A stretch of 34,110 nucleotides of DNA, taken from the NCBI GenBank assembly GCA_945873295.1, contig CAMCCS010000008.1, positions 1 through 34,110 of the forward strand, given 5' to 3'. A program made the position numbers and the translations under genes. The notes under the pieces were generated by a model. The model saw only the letters and a list, made by a program, of their open reading frames with translations, was not told the origin of the DNA and searched no databases. Source of the DNA: an uncultured Clostridia bacterium (GTDB taxonomy: Bacteria > Bacillota > Clostridia > Oscillospirales > Oscillospiraceae). Positions 24,025 to 32,065 of the stretch are shown here, piece by piece; positions within the stretch are counted from its first letter, which is position 1, and each line of letters starts with the position of its first letter.

Positions 24025-24924
24025 ATGAAAAAGAATATTCGCGGAAGCCTGCTGCTGTTGTTCGGGACCGTAATCTGGGGCTCCGCTTTCATTGCTCAGC
24101 GTGCCGGTATGGATTCTATCGGCCCGTTTACATTCCAAGCCATCCGCTGCACCCTTGCCGTGCTTTTCCTTTTCCCGGCCGCAACACTCTTTGGCGCCGG
24201 ACAGGGCGGGCTTCGCGCGTCTTTACGCCGCTGGATGGATATCCGTCTCTGGAAGGGCGGGCTCCTGTGCGGACTTGCTCTTTTTGCCGCCTCCAGTCTG
24301 CAGCAGGTTGGTCTTGTGGAAACCGACGCAGGGAAAGCCGGATTCCTGACTGCAATGTATATTATCCTGGTTCCCCTGCTGGGAATTTTTCTGGGCCGCA
24401 GACCCTCCCGGTCCGCCCTTTGCAGTGTGCTTCCCGCCGCAGTGGGGTTGTATCTTCTGAGCTGGTCCGGAAGTGCCGGCTTTGCCCGGGGAGACCTGCT
24501 TCTTCTGGGCTGCGCCCTGGCCTTTTCCGTCCAGATCATTCTGATCGACCGGTTTGCGGGAGAGCTGGAAGGTCTGCGCCTGAACTGCATTCAGGCAATC
24601 GTGGTGGTTCTTCTCTCCCTGCCCTGTATGGCCGCAACGGAAACCATTGAACCAGCAAACATTGCCGCCTGCTGGCTCCCCCTTACCTATGCAGGCGTCC
24701 TTTCCATGGGGGTTGCCTACTCCCTCCAGATTCTGGGGCAGCGGGATTTGGAGCCAACAACCGCATCCTTAATTATGAGTCTGGAATCCGTTTTCGCTGT
24801 TCTCTTCGGATACCTGATTCTCCATGAAACCCTGACGGCACGGGAGGGGATCGGCTGCATACTGGTATTTTCCGCCGTCATCCTGTCCCAGCTTCCTGAC
24901 AGAAAAAAAGCGGAAAGCAGATAA
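24025..24924 (+). CDS. EamA-family (DMT superfamily) membrane transporter
   Basis: A 299-residue membrane protein with ten predicted helices arranged as two EamA repeats. The first starts with LLLLFGTVIWGSAFIAQRAG, the second around GDLLLLGCALAFSVQIILIDR. It has the usual LEPTTASLIMSLESVFAVLFGYLILHE end of repeat two. These carriers export amino acids or other small metabolites; the substrate cannot be read from sequence. The ATG at 24025 has only a weak GGTGA site upstream. It is a single-gene unit followed by a terminator. Confidence 0.88.
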   Translation: MKKNIRGSLLLLFGTVIWGSAFIAQRAGMDSIGPFTFQAIRCTLAVLFLFPAATLFGAGQGGLRASLRRWMDIRLWKGGLLCGLALFAASSLQQVGLVETDAGKAGFLTAMYIILVPLLGIFLGRRPSRSALCSVLPAAVGLYLLSWSGSAGFARGDLLLLGCALAFSVQIILIDRFAGELEGLRLNCIQAIVVVLLSLPCMAATETIEPANIAACWLPLTYAGVLSMGVAYSLQILGQRDLEPTTASLIMSLESVFAVLFGYLILHETLTAREGIGCILVFSAVILSQLPDRKKAESR

Positions 24925-24931
24925 CCCGCAT

Positions 24932-24993
24932 AAAAGGCCTTTCAGAACTATGGTGCCCGCCAGCGCGGGACCAGCTTTCCGAAAGGTCTTTTT
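24932..24993 (+). terminator. Terminator after the EamA gene
   Basis: Outer stem AAAGGCCTTTC with GAAAGGTCTTT (one G-T pair; about 24933-24943 and 24981-24991), holding an inner GC-rich hairpin (24951-24973), and ending in TTTTTCTG. Confidence 0.8.
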
Positions 24994-25061
24994 CTGTCAG
25001 ATATAAAAAGAGAATGTCCTTTCTGTAATTATTTTCCTCCCTTAAAAAATCGCGACTGCTC

Positions 25062-25090
25062 TTGTCAACAGCCCCAGCAGGTGATAAAAT
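25062..25090 (+). promoter_or_regulatory. Promoter of the CmpB-like gene
   Basis: TTGTCA (25062-25067), 17-base spacer, TAAAAT (25085-25090), about 30 bases before the start codon. Confidence 0.65.
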
Positions 25091-25120
25091 CATGTCAAAC
25101 CGAAAAGGAAGGTGACGAAA

Positions 25121-26407
25121 ATGGAAATTTCCTATACGCCAATGGACCTTCTGCTCTATCTGCTGCTGTATTCTTTCATCGGCTGGGGCGTCGAAGTCTG
25201 TGTCATGGCGGTTAAGGACCGCCGCTTCGTCAACCGGGGCTTTCTGAATCTGCCCCTGACACTGTCCCACGGCATCGCTGCTGCCCTGCTGCTGCCGGTG
25301 CTTGCTACGCTGAAAAACGTCATTCTGGAGTATGGGATGATCTGGATCATCCTACTTCTGGTGCAGGCGCTTACCAACCAGTTTTTAAAAGGCATCAGCC
25401 GAAAAAGTGCCTCCATTGACTACCATCCGGAGACTGTTTCCGGCAGGCTGCGTCTGGTAATCTCCCTAATTATCGCCGGAGTATACCTGCTGTTCTATCT
25501 GATCGTGCACCCTTTGATATTCAGCTTGGTAACCCTGATGCCCGGTTTTGTGGTGAATATTGTCGTCATTGCCGCTGCAGTTCTGGCTGCCATTGACTTT
25601 GCCAGTGTGCTTTATACCCTGCACACCAACCGACCCACCCCCCTGGAGGAAGTTCGGCAGGAAACTACACAGCGTCTGGCCCATCGAATGCTTGACGCCA
25701 TCTGGCGCCGTCTGCAAAAAGCTTATCCGGGAATCGGAGAGGAAAACGCCGACCAGGAAAACTATGTGTTTGCAAAGGGCATCTGCTTTGACAAGCTGGT
25801 GTGGGTGTTTCTGGTTTCCTCTTTCCTGGGCGCCCTGATCGAGATGACCTTCTGCCGGGTCACGGCGGGCTACTGGATGAGCCGCTCCAGTGTTCTCTAC
25901 GGCGCTTTCAGCTTCGTATGGGGTCTCGGAGCCGTCGTGCTGACCGTGGCACTTCAGCGCCTTGCAGAAAAGCCGGACCGCTATATTTTCCTGGCCGGGT
26001 TCATCATCGGCGGCGCCTATGAGTATCTGTGCAGCGTCTTTACCGAACTGGTTTTCGGCACGGTGTTCTGGGATTACAGTGAAATGCCTCTGAACATCGG
26101 CGGCCGCACCAATGTGCTCTACTGCATTTTCTGGGGCCTATTATCCGTAGTCTGGATCAAGGTGCTGTACCCGCCTATGGACAGAGGTATCGAGAAGCTG
26201 CCGCCCCTGCTGGGTAAAATCGCCACCTGGATCATTGTCTTTGTCATGGTATGCAACGGCCTGCTCACCTCCGCCGCCATGCTGCGTTACACCGACCGCC
26301 AGACAAATCCCCAGCCGGATAACGTCATCGCCCAATTCCTGGATACTCGCTATGACGACGAATATATGGAAAAGCGCTGGCCCAACATGTTGGTTACGGA
26401 AAAATAG
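25121..26407 (+). CDS. CmpB-type putative ABC transporter permease, tandem membrane domains
   Basis: A 428-residue membrane protein. The second half (about 235-390) is a full CmpB domain, the family annotated as putative ABC transporter permease: FLGALIEMTF, VLYGAFSFVWGLGAVVL, GGAYEYLCSVFTELVFGTVFWDYS and NIGGRTNVLYCIFWGLL. The first half repeats the opening pattern (YSFIGWGVEVCVM, RRFVNRGFLNLPLTLSHGIAAALLL) but lacks the WDYS part, so the gene looks like an old internal duplication. A charged cytoplasmic linker (about 175-230) joins them. No ATPase gene is adjacent, so transport is unproven. The ATG at 25121 follows AAGGAAGG; the in-frame GTG at 25112 lies inside that site. Confidence 0.82.
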   Translation: MEISYTPMDLLLYLLLYSFIGWGVEVCVMAVKDRRFVNRGFLNLPLTLSHGIAAALLLPVLATLKNVILEYGMIWIILLLVQALTNQFLKGISRKSASIDYHPETVSGRLRLVISLIIAGVYLLFYLIVHPLIFSLVTLMPGFVVNIVVIAAAVLAAIDFASVLYTLHTNRPTPLEEVRQETTQRLAHRMLDAIWRRLQKAYPGIGEENADQENYVFAKGICFDKLVWVFLVSSFLGALIEMTFCRVTAGYWMSRSSVLYGAFSFVWGLGAVVLTVALQRLAEKPDRYIFLAGFIIGGAYEYLCSVFTELVFGTVFWDYSEMPLNIGGRTNVLYCIFWGLLSVVWIKVLYPPMDRGIEKLPPLLGKIATWIIVFVMVCNGLLTSAAMLRYTDRQTNPQPDNVIAQFLDTRYDDEYMEKRWPNMLVTEK

Positions 26408-26414
26408 TCAGAAA

Positions 26415-26450
26415 AAGAGCTTCCCACCATCGGGAAGCTCTTCATCTTTT
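26415..26450. terminator. Bidirectional terminator between the CmpB-like gene and recR
   Basis: A perfect 11-bp stem (26415-26425 with 26432-26442) and a 6-base loop, followed by TTCATCTTTT on the right. The A-rich left side gives TTTTTC for the converging recR transcript. Confidence 0.9.
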
Positions 26451-26537
26451 AAAACACCCCGACAGAGGCAGCGAAAGATTCCGGCTGCATGGGCCGCAAT
26501 TTGAACCGGATACCTTCGCCATTTCTCAGGCAACGGG

Positions 26538-27137
26538 TCACATTTCCTGCCGCCCCTCCAAAGCGCGGGACAGGGTAACCTCATCGGCATACTCCAACTG
26601 GCTGCCCACTGGGACACCATAGGCAAGCCGGGTCACCTTGACCTCCATAGGACGCAGGAGCCGGGAAATGTACATGGCTGTGGCCTCACCCTCCGTATCC
26701 GGGTTGGTAGCCATAATGACCTCAGAAATCTCGCCGGAGGCCACGCGCTTCAGCAGTTCCCGGATCCGTATGTCTTCCTGTGTGACATGATTCAGCGGAG
26801 AAATCACCCCATGAAGGACATGGTAGACCCCCCGGAATTCCCGGGACCGCTCCATAGCGATCACATCCTTTGGCTCGGCGACCACACAGACCGTACTTCT
26901 GTCCCGGCTGTCATCATCGCAGATGGGGCATACTTCCCGGTCCGTCAGGTTCTGGCAAACCGGGCAGGTGTGGACCTGGCGCTTTGCTTCCAAAATAGCG
27001 TCGGCAAAGCTCTGGGCATCCTCGAGAGGAAGCTCCAGCACATGAAAAGCCAGACGCTGGGCAGTTTTTCCGCCGATACCAGGAAGGCGGGCAAACTGAT
27101 CCGAAAGATTCTGTAGCGCCGCGGGAAAAAACTGCAT
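26538..27137 (-). CDS. recR: Recombination mediator RecR
   Basis: A 199-residue protein, the normal RecR length. It has the N-terminal helix-hairpin-helix (ARLPGIGGKTAQRLAFH), a C4 zinc finger (CPVCQNLTDREVCPIC, about residues 58-73), a TOPRIM domain with MATNPDTEGEATAMYIS, and the C-terminal Walker-B-like LAYGVPVGSQLEYADEVTL. With RecO it loads RecA on SSB-covered single-stranded DNA at gaps. It is the last gene of the classic dnaX-ybaB-recR operon, ten bases behind ybaB. Confidence 0.97.
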   Translation of the reverse strand: MQFFPAALQNLSDQFARLPGIGGKTAQRLAFHVLELPLEDAQSFADAILEAKRQVHTCPVCQNLTDREVCPICDDDSRDRSTVCVVAEPKDVIAMERSREFRGVYHVLHGVISPLNHVTQEDIRIRELLKRVASGEISEVIMATNPDTEGEATAMYISRLLRPMEVKVTRLAYGVPVGSQLEYADEVTLSRALEGRQEM

Positions 27138-27147
27138 GGCTGCCTCC

Positions 27148-27492
27148 TTAGAACAGGCCGCCCAGGTTGAGACCGCCGGTCAGCCGGGACATATTGTTCG
27201 CCGCCTCGGCATCCGCCATACGCATTGCCTCGTTGACCGCTGCGATAACGGTATCCTGGAGCATTTCCACATCCTCAGGATCCACGGCTTCAGGCTGAAT
27301 GGTCAGCTCCACCAACTCGTGCTTGCCGTTTACCGTGGCAGCCACCACACCGCCGCCCGCCTTTGCGGTAAAGGTTTTGCTCTCCTGCTCCTGCTGCATC
27401 CGCAGCATCTCCTGCTGCATCTTCTGTGCCTGCTTCATCATAGCGGCCTGATTCATTCCGCCGGGCATTCCCCGGAAGTTATTCTTTGCCAT
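27148..27492 (-). CDS. YbaB/EbfC nucleoid-associated protein
   Basis: A 114-residue DNA-binding protein of the YbaB/EbfC family. The first part is Met/Gln-rich (MMKQAQKMQQEMLRMQ) and forms the usual helix; the core is FTAKAGGGVVAATVNGKHELVELTIQP, then LQDTVIAAVNEAM. It forms a tweezer-like dimer on DNA. The ATG at 27492 follows GAGGAG, which is inside the gap after dnaX. It lies between dnaX and recR as in most bacteria. Confidence 0.95.
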   Translation of the reverse strand: MAKNNFRGMPGGMNQAAMMKQAQKMQQEMLRMQQEQESKTFTAKAGGGVVAATVNGKHELVELTIQPEAVDPEDVEMLQDTVIAAVNEAMRMADAEAANNMSRLTGGLNLGGLF

Positions 27493-27505
27493 AGCTAAGC
27501 TCCTC

Positions 27506-29125
27506 TCAGTTTTCTTTGATTCTGACAATATCCGGATTTGCTCTGCCGAAGTTCATCAGCTTTGACATACCGGCGCCGTCCCTGCCCTGTTTGGACAGGT
27601 CGGTAACTTTCGCTTTCACAGGCCTCCCCAGAAGAACGGAAGCTTTCCGGGATACAACCTGGAGAATATCTTCTTTCCCAACGATCTCCGCCGTAAAGGA
27701 ATCCCGACACCGCAGGGTCAGTACACCGCCCGTAACCTCCACGTCCATTGGGCCGTTTGGTGTCGCTGTAAAGAAACCGGATACCGGCGGGTACAGTTCC
27801 TTTCGCACAGCGGCAGCCAGATCCTGCCAAAAGCCCATGGGCAGTTCCTCATTTACTTCCTGTTGAGGTTCCGGTTCGGGCTGAGAAATATTGATTTCCT
27901 CCGCCGGGGCGGATTCTGATTCCGGCTTTTCCGCCACAACAGGGGCAGCCTTTTGCGGCAGCACAAATGCTCCCGTCTTCAGCTGTTCCTCCACCCGGGT
28001 GAGCCGTGCATTCATGGATGAAAGGTCCTGGCTCAATTCCGGCTGGCTCATTTCCAGAATACACAGTTCCGCATCGGTACGGCGGCTGACGCTGCGGGTA
28101 AACAGATTCAGCGTTTTTTGCAGCAGTTCCATCATCCGGATCAGTTCGCCGCCGGAAATCCGGGCGGCCAAAGCCTTGGTTTCCCCATCCTCAGCAACAC
28201 CGGACAGCATCGTGATCCCCGCTTCCGGCGCGGTTTTCAGAATAAGAATATCCCGTACCAGGCTGGCAAGCTCATCCAGCATGGCGGAAAGGTCCTTGCC
28301 CTCGGTGTAAAGGCGGTTAAAAAGCTGCATTGCCCCCGCCGTGTCCTGCCGGGCAATTTTGTCCAAAAGCTCCGCGCACCTGCGCTCTCCGGCAATGCCA
28401 AGGGAGGCGTACACCCGCTCGGCGGTCAGCTCTCCGGATACAGCCGAAGCGCACTGGTCCAGCAGACTCAGGGCGTCACGCATTGCGCCGTCAGCAAGAC
28501 GGGCCAGAACCCGGGCCGCGGAATTGTCCAGATCAATATTTTCCTGATAGGCTACAAACTGAAGCTGGGCAGCAATATCCTCCTGCCCGATTCGGCGGAA
28601 AGAAAAGCGCTGGCAGCGGGAAAGAATAGTTGCCGGAACCTTGTGCAGCTCGGTAGTAGCGAGAATAAACAGCAGGTGCTCCGGCGGCTCCTCAATGATT
28701 TTCAGCAGCGCGTTAAAGGCGCTGGTGGAAAGCATGTGAACTTCATCCACAATATAGACACGCTTTTTCACCTGAGAGGGAGAATACACCGCATCATCCC
28801 GCAGGTCACGGACATTATCCACGCCATTATTGGACGCAGCATCGATCTCCAGCACATCCATACAGGTGCCTTCATCAATGGCACGGCAGGCCTTGCACCG
28901 GTTGCATGGATTCCCGTTTTCCGGATTCAGGCAGTTCACTGCCTTTGCAAGAATCTTGGCGCAGGTGGTTTTGCCTGTACCATGGCAGCCTGTAAACAAG
29001 TAGGCATGGCTCAGCTTTCCGCTGACAATCTGGGTTTTCAGCGTCTGGGTGACCGCGTTCTGCCCCACCACATCATCAAAGGTCTGCGGGCGATATTTTC
29101 GGTACAGTGCCTGATAGGCGCTCAT
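27506..29125 (-). CDS. dnaX: DNA polymerase III subunit gamma/tau
   Basis: A 539-residue AAA+ clamp-loader subunit. Walker A is GCHGTGKTT (residues 46-54), followed by a Cys4 zinc module (CLNPENGNPCNRCKAC), the Walker B DEVHMLS, and TTELHKVPATILSRCQRF with sensor and Arg-finger residues. The C-terminal third (about 345-539) is low complexity then a domain of tau type. The ATG at 29125 follows AAAGGAGGG; the frame to 29290 would run into SRP RNA. No convincing programmed-frameshift heptamer is seen, so a short gamma form is not predicted. Confidence 0.96.
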   Translation of the reverse strand: MSAYQALYRKYRPQTFDDVVGQNAVTQTLKTQIVSGKLSHAYLFTGCHGTGKTTCAKILAKAVNCLNPENGNPCNRCKACRAIDEGTCMDVLEIDAASNNGVDNVRDLRDDAVYSPSQVKKRVYIVDEVHMLSTSAFNALLKIIEEPPEHLLFILATTELHKVPATILSRCQRFSFRRIGQEDIAAQLQFVAYQENIDLDNSAARVLARLADGAMRDALSLLDQCASAVSGELTAERVYASLGIAGERRCAELLDKIARQDTAGAMQLFNRLYTEGKDLSAMLDELASLVRDILILKTAPEAGITMLSGVAEDGETKALAARISGGELIRMMELLQKTLNLFTRSVSRRTDAELCILEMSQPELSQDLSSMNARLTRVEEQLKTGAFVLPQKAAPVVAEKPESESAPAEEINISQPEPEPQQEVNEELPMGFWQDLAAAVRKELYPPVSGFFTATPNGPMDVEVTGGVLTLRCRDSFTAEIVGKEDILQVVSRKASVLLGRPVKAKVTDLSKQGRDGAGMSKLMNFGRANPDIVRIKEN

Positions 29126-29162
29126 ACGCTCCCTCCTTTCAAAGAAAGATACAGACCGGCCC

Positions 29163-29446
29163 ATAACAAGATCGCACACCCACATTTGAATGAGCCCTAT
29201 GCCCGGTATCTGTGCAGCCGGCTCAAGATCGGAAGCCTTAGCGGCACACGGGAAGGTCCGCTTAATGCTGCTTGGTTCCCCACCTGACATGGTTCACGGG
29301 ATCCCGTTGCGCAAGACCGATCTATCAACACCACTTACACAGGCCAGACGGCAAAGAAGCTTACTCGGGTGTGGGAATTCATCCCTGCTGTAGCGGATTG
29401 CAGGTACAGGGCACCGCTAACTCCCCGACTAGTGCGACCTTGTTAT
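29163..29446 (-). ncRNA. ffs: Signal recognition particle RNA (large Firmicutes type, with Alu domain)
   Basis: The minus strand carries the Alu-domain core GTGCCCTGTACCTGCAATCC (within 29393-29414) and the S-domain hairpin GTCAGGTGGGGAACC with AAGCAGC (29267-29288), i.e. a GGAA tetraloop closed by GG/CC pairs. A 15-bp terminal helix (29432-29446 with 29163-29177, one G-U pair) sets both ends, giving about 284 nt, near the 270 nt of Bacillus scRNA. It binds Ffh to target membrane and secreted proteins. Its position directly upstream of dnaX is the usual one. No good promoter lies immediately before it, and no terminator separates it from acpP, so it may be processed from a longer transcript. 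Confidence 0.95.
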
Positions 29447-29488
29447 AAGCCGGTCAGCCATAACAAGTTGTTGTGAAATTGGGAAAAC

Positions 29489-29710
29489 TCAGTTCAGCTT
29501 GGACTCAATAAAATCTGCCAGCTCCTGGAAAGTTGTGATCTTCTGATCTTCCATATCCAGTTCAACGCCCAGCTCGCTCTCCAGATCCATAATCATCTCA
29601 ACGATGTCAAGAGAATCAATACCCAGGCTCTCAAACGTGCTGTCCGGCGTGATCTCGGAAGCATCCAGCTCAAGCTGCTTTGCAGCGTAATTTACAAGTT
29701 TCTCATACAT
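29489..29710 (-). CDS. acpP: Acyl carrier protein
   Basis: A 73-residue acidic protein with the phosphopantetheine site GIDSLD (Ser33), as in fatty-acid ACPs. It carries growing acyl chains for type II fatty acid synthesis. It stands apart from any fab genes here. GGAGGG precedes the ATG, and a near-consensus promoter lies about 45 bases upstream. It is followed after 42 bases by the SRP RNA in the same direction. A second ACP paralogue elsewhere in the genome is possible. Confidence 0.95.
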   Translation of the reverse strand: MYEKLVNYAAKQLELDASEITPDSTFESLGIDSLDIVEMIMDLESELGVELDMEDQKITTFQELADFIESKLN

Positions 29711-29754
29711 AAGGTTAATCCCTCCAACTCGTCTCTTTCAGGTATTCCCACGCT

Positions 29755-29783
29755 ATTTTAGTACAGGACTTAGCTTTTGTCAA
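29755..29783 (-). promoter_or_regulatory. Promoter of acpP
   Basis: Perfect TTGACA (29778-29783), 17-base spacer, TAAAAT (29755-29760) on the minus strand. Confidence 0.85.
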
Positions 29784-29848
29784 TGGCTGATTTCAAACCA
29801 CGCAGGGAAAAGCCCTTGCCGCTGCAGGATCAGGCATTCTGCCGGGTA

Positions 29849-31087
29849 TCAGACTGGATTTCCCGTTCTTTCGGAGGCGTTCTTTCCTGCCGCATACCCG
29901 GTAGCCCAGGCAATCTGCAGATTAAACCCGCCGGTGTAGGCATCGCAGTCGATTACTTCTCCCGCAAAATACAGACCGGAAACCAGCTTGGACTCCATGG
30001 TTTTCGGGTCAATTTCCGAAACCTTGATACCGCCGGAGGTAATAATGGCTTCCGCCACCGGGCGTTTTCCGGAAATATCCAGGCAGAAGCCTTTAAGCAA
30101 AGATACCAGTTCCCTGCGTTTTTGCTTCGTCAGGGCATTTGCCTGCAGGTTAGGACTTATCTCCAGCCGCCGCAGAACCACAGGGATCATGGACCTGGGC
30201 AGAAGATCCATCAGTGCGTTTTCCATCGACCGGTTGCGGTAAGTATCCAGATCCCGGAGAATTCTGACATCCAGCTTTCCCTCATCCAGAGCGGGCTTCA
30301 GATCCAGCACCAGTCGGCATCCCTCCCCTTTGAGGTGACAGCTTGCGCTGAGAACTGTGGGGCCGGACACACCGAAGTGGGTAAACAGCAGTTCTCCGAA
30401 ATCCTGGTAGAGGACCTTTCCCCGATTATTGAGAAGACGGACACCCACATTCCGCAGGGATAGCCCCTGCATATCCGGGCAATCCTCTCCGGAACACTCC
30501 AGAGGTACGAGATTCCCCTCCGGTGGTACTACCGTATGTCCCAGAGCCTGGACCATAGTATAACCGTCCCCCGTTGACCCGGTAGCAGGATAAGAAACGC
30601 CGCCGGTTGCGAGGGTTACCCAATCCGCACTATACTGCCTTTCTCCCACATCCACGCCGGTAACACGCCCGTTTTCTGTAAGGATACGCTTTACCCGCTC
30701 CCCGCATACGAAAACTCGGTTACTGTTAAGCTCTTTTTCCAGGCAGGAAAGAATGGACTGCGCACGGTCGGACACCGGAAAAACCCGGTTTCCCCGCTCC
30801 GTTTTCAGAGGGCATCCGCGGCTTTCAAAAAAAGCTTTTGTTTGCTCCGGCGCAAACGCCGTCATTGCACTGAACAGGAACCGCCCGTTTCGGGGCACAT
30901 TCTGCAAAACCTCCTGGGCAGTACAGTCATTGGTCACATTGCACCGGCCCTTACCGGTAATCAGCAGCTTTTTCCCCAGCCTGCCGTTCCGCTCCAGAAG
31001 CAGAACCCGACTCCCCCGCTGGGCGGCGGTAATGGCTGCCATCATCCCGGCGGGGCCGCCGCCGATCACAATGCCGTCATACTTCAT
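29849..31087 (-). CDS. HI0933/BaiN-like NAD(P)/FAD-dependent oxidoreductase
   Basis: A 412-residue flavoprotein. The FAD-binding start is IGGGPAGMMAAITAAQRG (GxGxxG-type, residues 8-13) with LLLERNGRLGKKLLITGKGR next to it, the hallmark of the HI0933 family; GRCNVTND follows. The C terminus (TSGGIKVSEIDPKTMESK, GLYFAGEVIDCDAYTGGFN) binds the rest of FAD. The family includes BaiN, a bile-acid reductase of gut Clostridia, but most members have no known substrate. Its start overlaps the end of the RpiR-family gene by 11 bases, so the two form an operon. Confidence 0.9.
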   Translation of the reverse strand: MKYDGIVIGGGPAGMMAAITAAQRGSRVLLLERNGRLGKKLLITGKGRCNVTNDCTAQEVLQNVPRNGRFLFSAMTAFAPEQTKAFFESRGCPLKTERGNRVFPVSDRAQSILSCLEKELNSNRVFVCGERVKRILTENGRVTGVDVGERQYSADWVTLATGGVSYPATGSTGDGYTMVQALGHTVVPPEGNLVPLECSGEDCPDMQGLSLRNVGVRLLNNRGKVLYQDFGELLFTHFGVSGPTVLSASCHLKGEGCRLVLDLKPALDEGKLDVRILRDLDTYRNRSMENALMDLLPRSMIPVVLRRLEISPNLQANALTKQKRRELVSLLKGFCLDISGKRPVAEAIITSGGIKVSEIDPKTMESKLVSGLYFAGEVIDCDAYTGGFNLQIAWATGYAAGKNASERTGNPV

Positions 31088-31952
31088 CTTCCTTTACCTG
31101 CTTTTCGTAAACGTTGTACTCATCCCAGATATGCTCCAGGTTTTCAAAGGTGCGGCTGAGCTCCTTCTCCCGTTTTGCGGCAATCGCAACGATCAGCGCG
31201 TTCACGATACTTAAAGGCGCCACAAGGCTGTCAACCAGGGACAGCATATCACTCTTGGCAATGAGTACATGCTCACAGCACTGTCCCAGAGGGGAACGAA
31301 TACTGTCCGTAATGCCGATGACCGTTGCGCCGGTGGAGCGGCAGTACCGGGCACCCTTGGTCGTAGACGCGGAATACCTGGGAAAGCTGAAAGCAACAAC
31401 CACATCGTCGGAATTCACGCCTACAATTTTTTCAAACATCTCTCCGGTACTCATACCAGAAATCACATGCACATTATTGAACATATAGTTCAGGTAATAG
31501 CCAAGGAAATTCGCCAATGGCGCCACAGACCGGACGCCAAGAATATAAATCCGTTTTGCTGTCAGGATGGCATTCACCGCACTGGCAAATTCCTCCCGGT
31601 CCACCGTCTCCTCCGTCTGGCGGAGTTTTTCAATATCGGAATGGAGCACCGTGGAAATCACATCCTGGTCCTTCAGCCGGTCATTGGCAACCTCAATACG
31701 CTGGACGGAAGTCAGGCGGTTCAGAACCATCTCCTGCATGGCCTTCTGCATGCTGGGATAACCGTCGAAGCCCAGGTCGACCGCGAAGCGGACAACCGTG
31801 GATTCCGATACACCCACCGTTTTTCCCAGGCGGTTGGCAGTCATAAAGGCGGCCTTATCATACGCATCCAGAATGTACTGGGCAATGCGGCGCTGTCCCT
31901 TGGAAAATTCAGGAGCCTTTTCCTGCAGTAGGGTAAAGATGTCTGTTTTCAT
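31077..31952 (-). CDS. MurR/RpiR-family transcriptional regulator
   Basis: A 291-residue regulator with the N-terminal HTH domain (about 1-77: SKGQRRIAQYILDAYDKAAF, then TVGVSESTVVRFAVDLGFDGYP) and a C-terminal SIS sugar-phosphate-binding domain (about 120-250: IYILGVRSVAPLANFLGYYL, VVAFSFPRYSASTTKGA). Such proteins sense phosphosugars. It is the first gene of an operon with the HI0933-like flavoprotein, which it may control. It has its own promoter, and the ribosome binding site is TGGTGGATT, which is only moderate. Confidence 0.92.
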   Translation of the reverse strand: MKTDIFTLLQEKAPEFSKGQRRIAQYILDAYDKAAFMTANRLGKTVGVSESTVVRFAVDLGFDGYPSMQKAMQEMVLNRLTSVQRIEVANDRLKDQDVISTVLHSDIEKLRQTEETVDREEFASAVNAILTAKRIYILGVRSVAPLANFLGYYLNYMFNNVHVISGMSTGEMFEKIVGVNSDDVVVAFSFPRYSASTTKGARYCRSTGATVIGITDSIRSPLGQCCEHVLIAKSDMLSLVDSLVAPLSIVNALIVAIAAKREKELSRTFENLEHIWDEYNVYEKQVKEDEV

Positions 31953-31985
31953 TATAATCCACCACCCAAGATTTTTTCCTCCCCA

Positions 31986-32014
31986 ATACTACCAAAAACG
32001 CGCAAATATTGCAA
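31986..32014 (-). promoter_or_regulatory. Promoter of the RpiR-family gene
   Basis: TTGCAA (32009-32014), 17-base spacer, TAGTAT (31986-31991) on the minus strand. Confidence 0.6.
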
Positions 32015-32065
32015 GAGAAAATGGGAGTTTTTTTCCAATGTATTCACCGGTCCGCAACTGAAGCG

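Noticed and set aside
28105-28120. A6 run in dnaX as a programmed frameshift site for the gamma form
   Set aside because: The A run lies in the wrong register for a -1 slippery heptamer (codons CAA AAA ACG), and I see no stimulating hairpin clearly placed after it.
28118-29287. Plus-strand open frame of 389 codons across dnaX and the SRP RNA
   Set aside because: It runs through a structured RNA gene and the opposite strand of dnaX; no family likeness.
29447-29470. Own sigma-A promoter for the SRP RNA
   Set aside because: TATAAC at 29442-29447 could be a -10 box, but the base positions 17 upstream (CAACTT) do not resemble a -35; TTGTTA is only 13 bases away.
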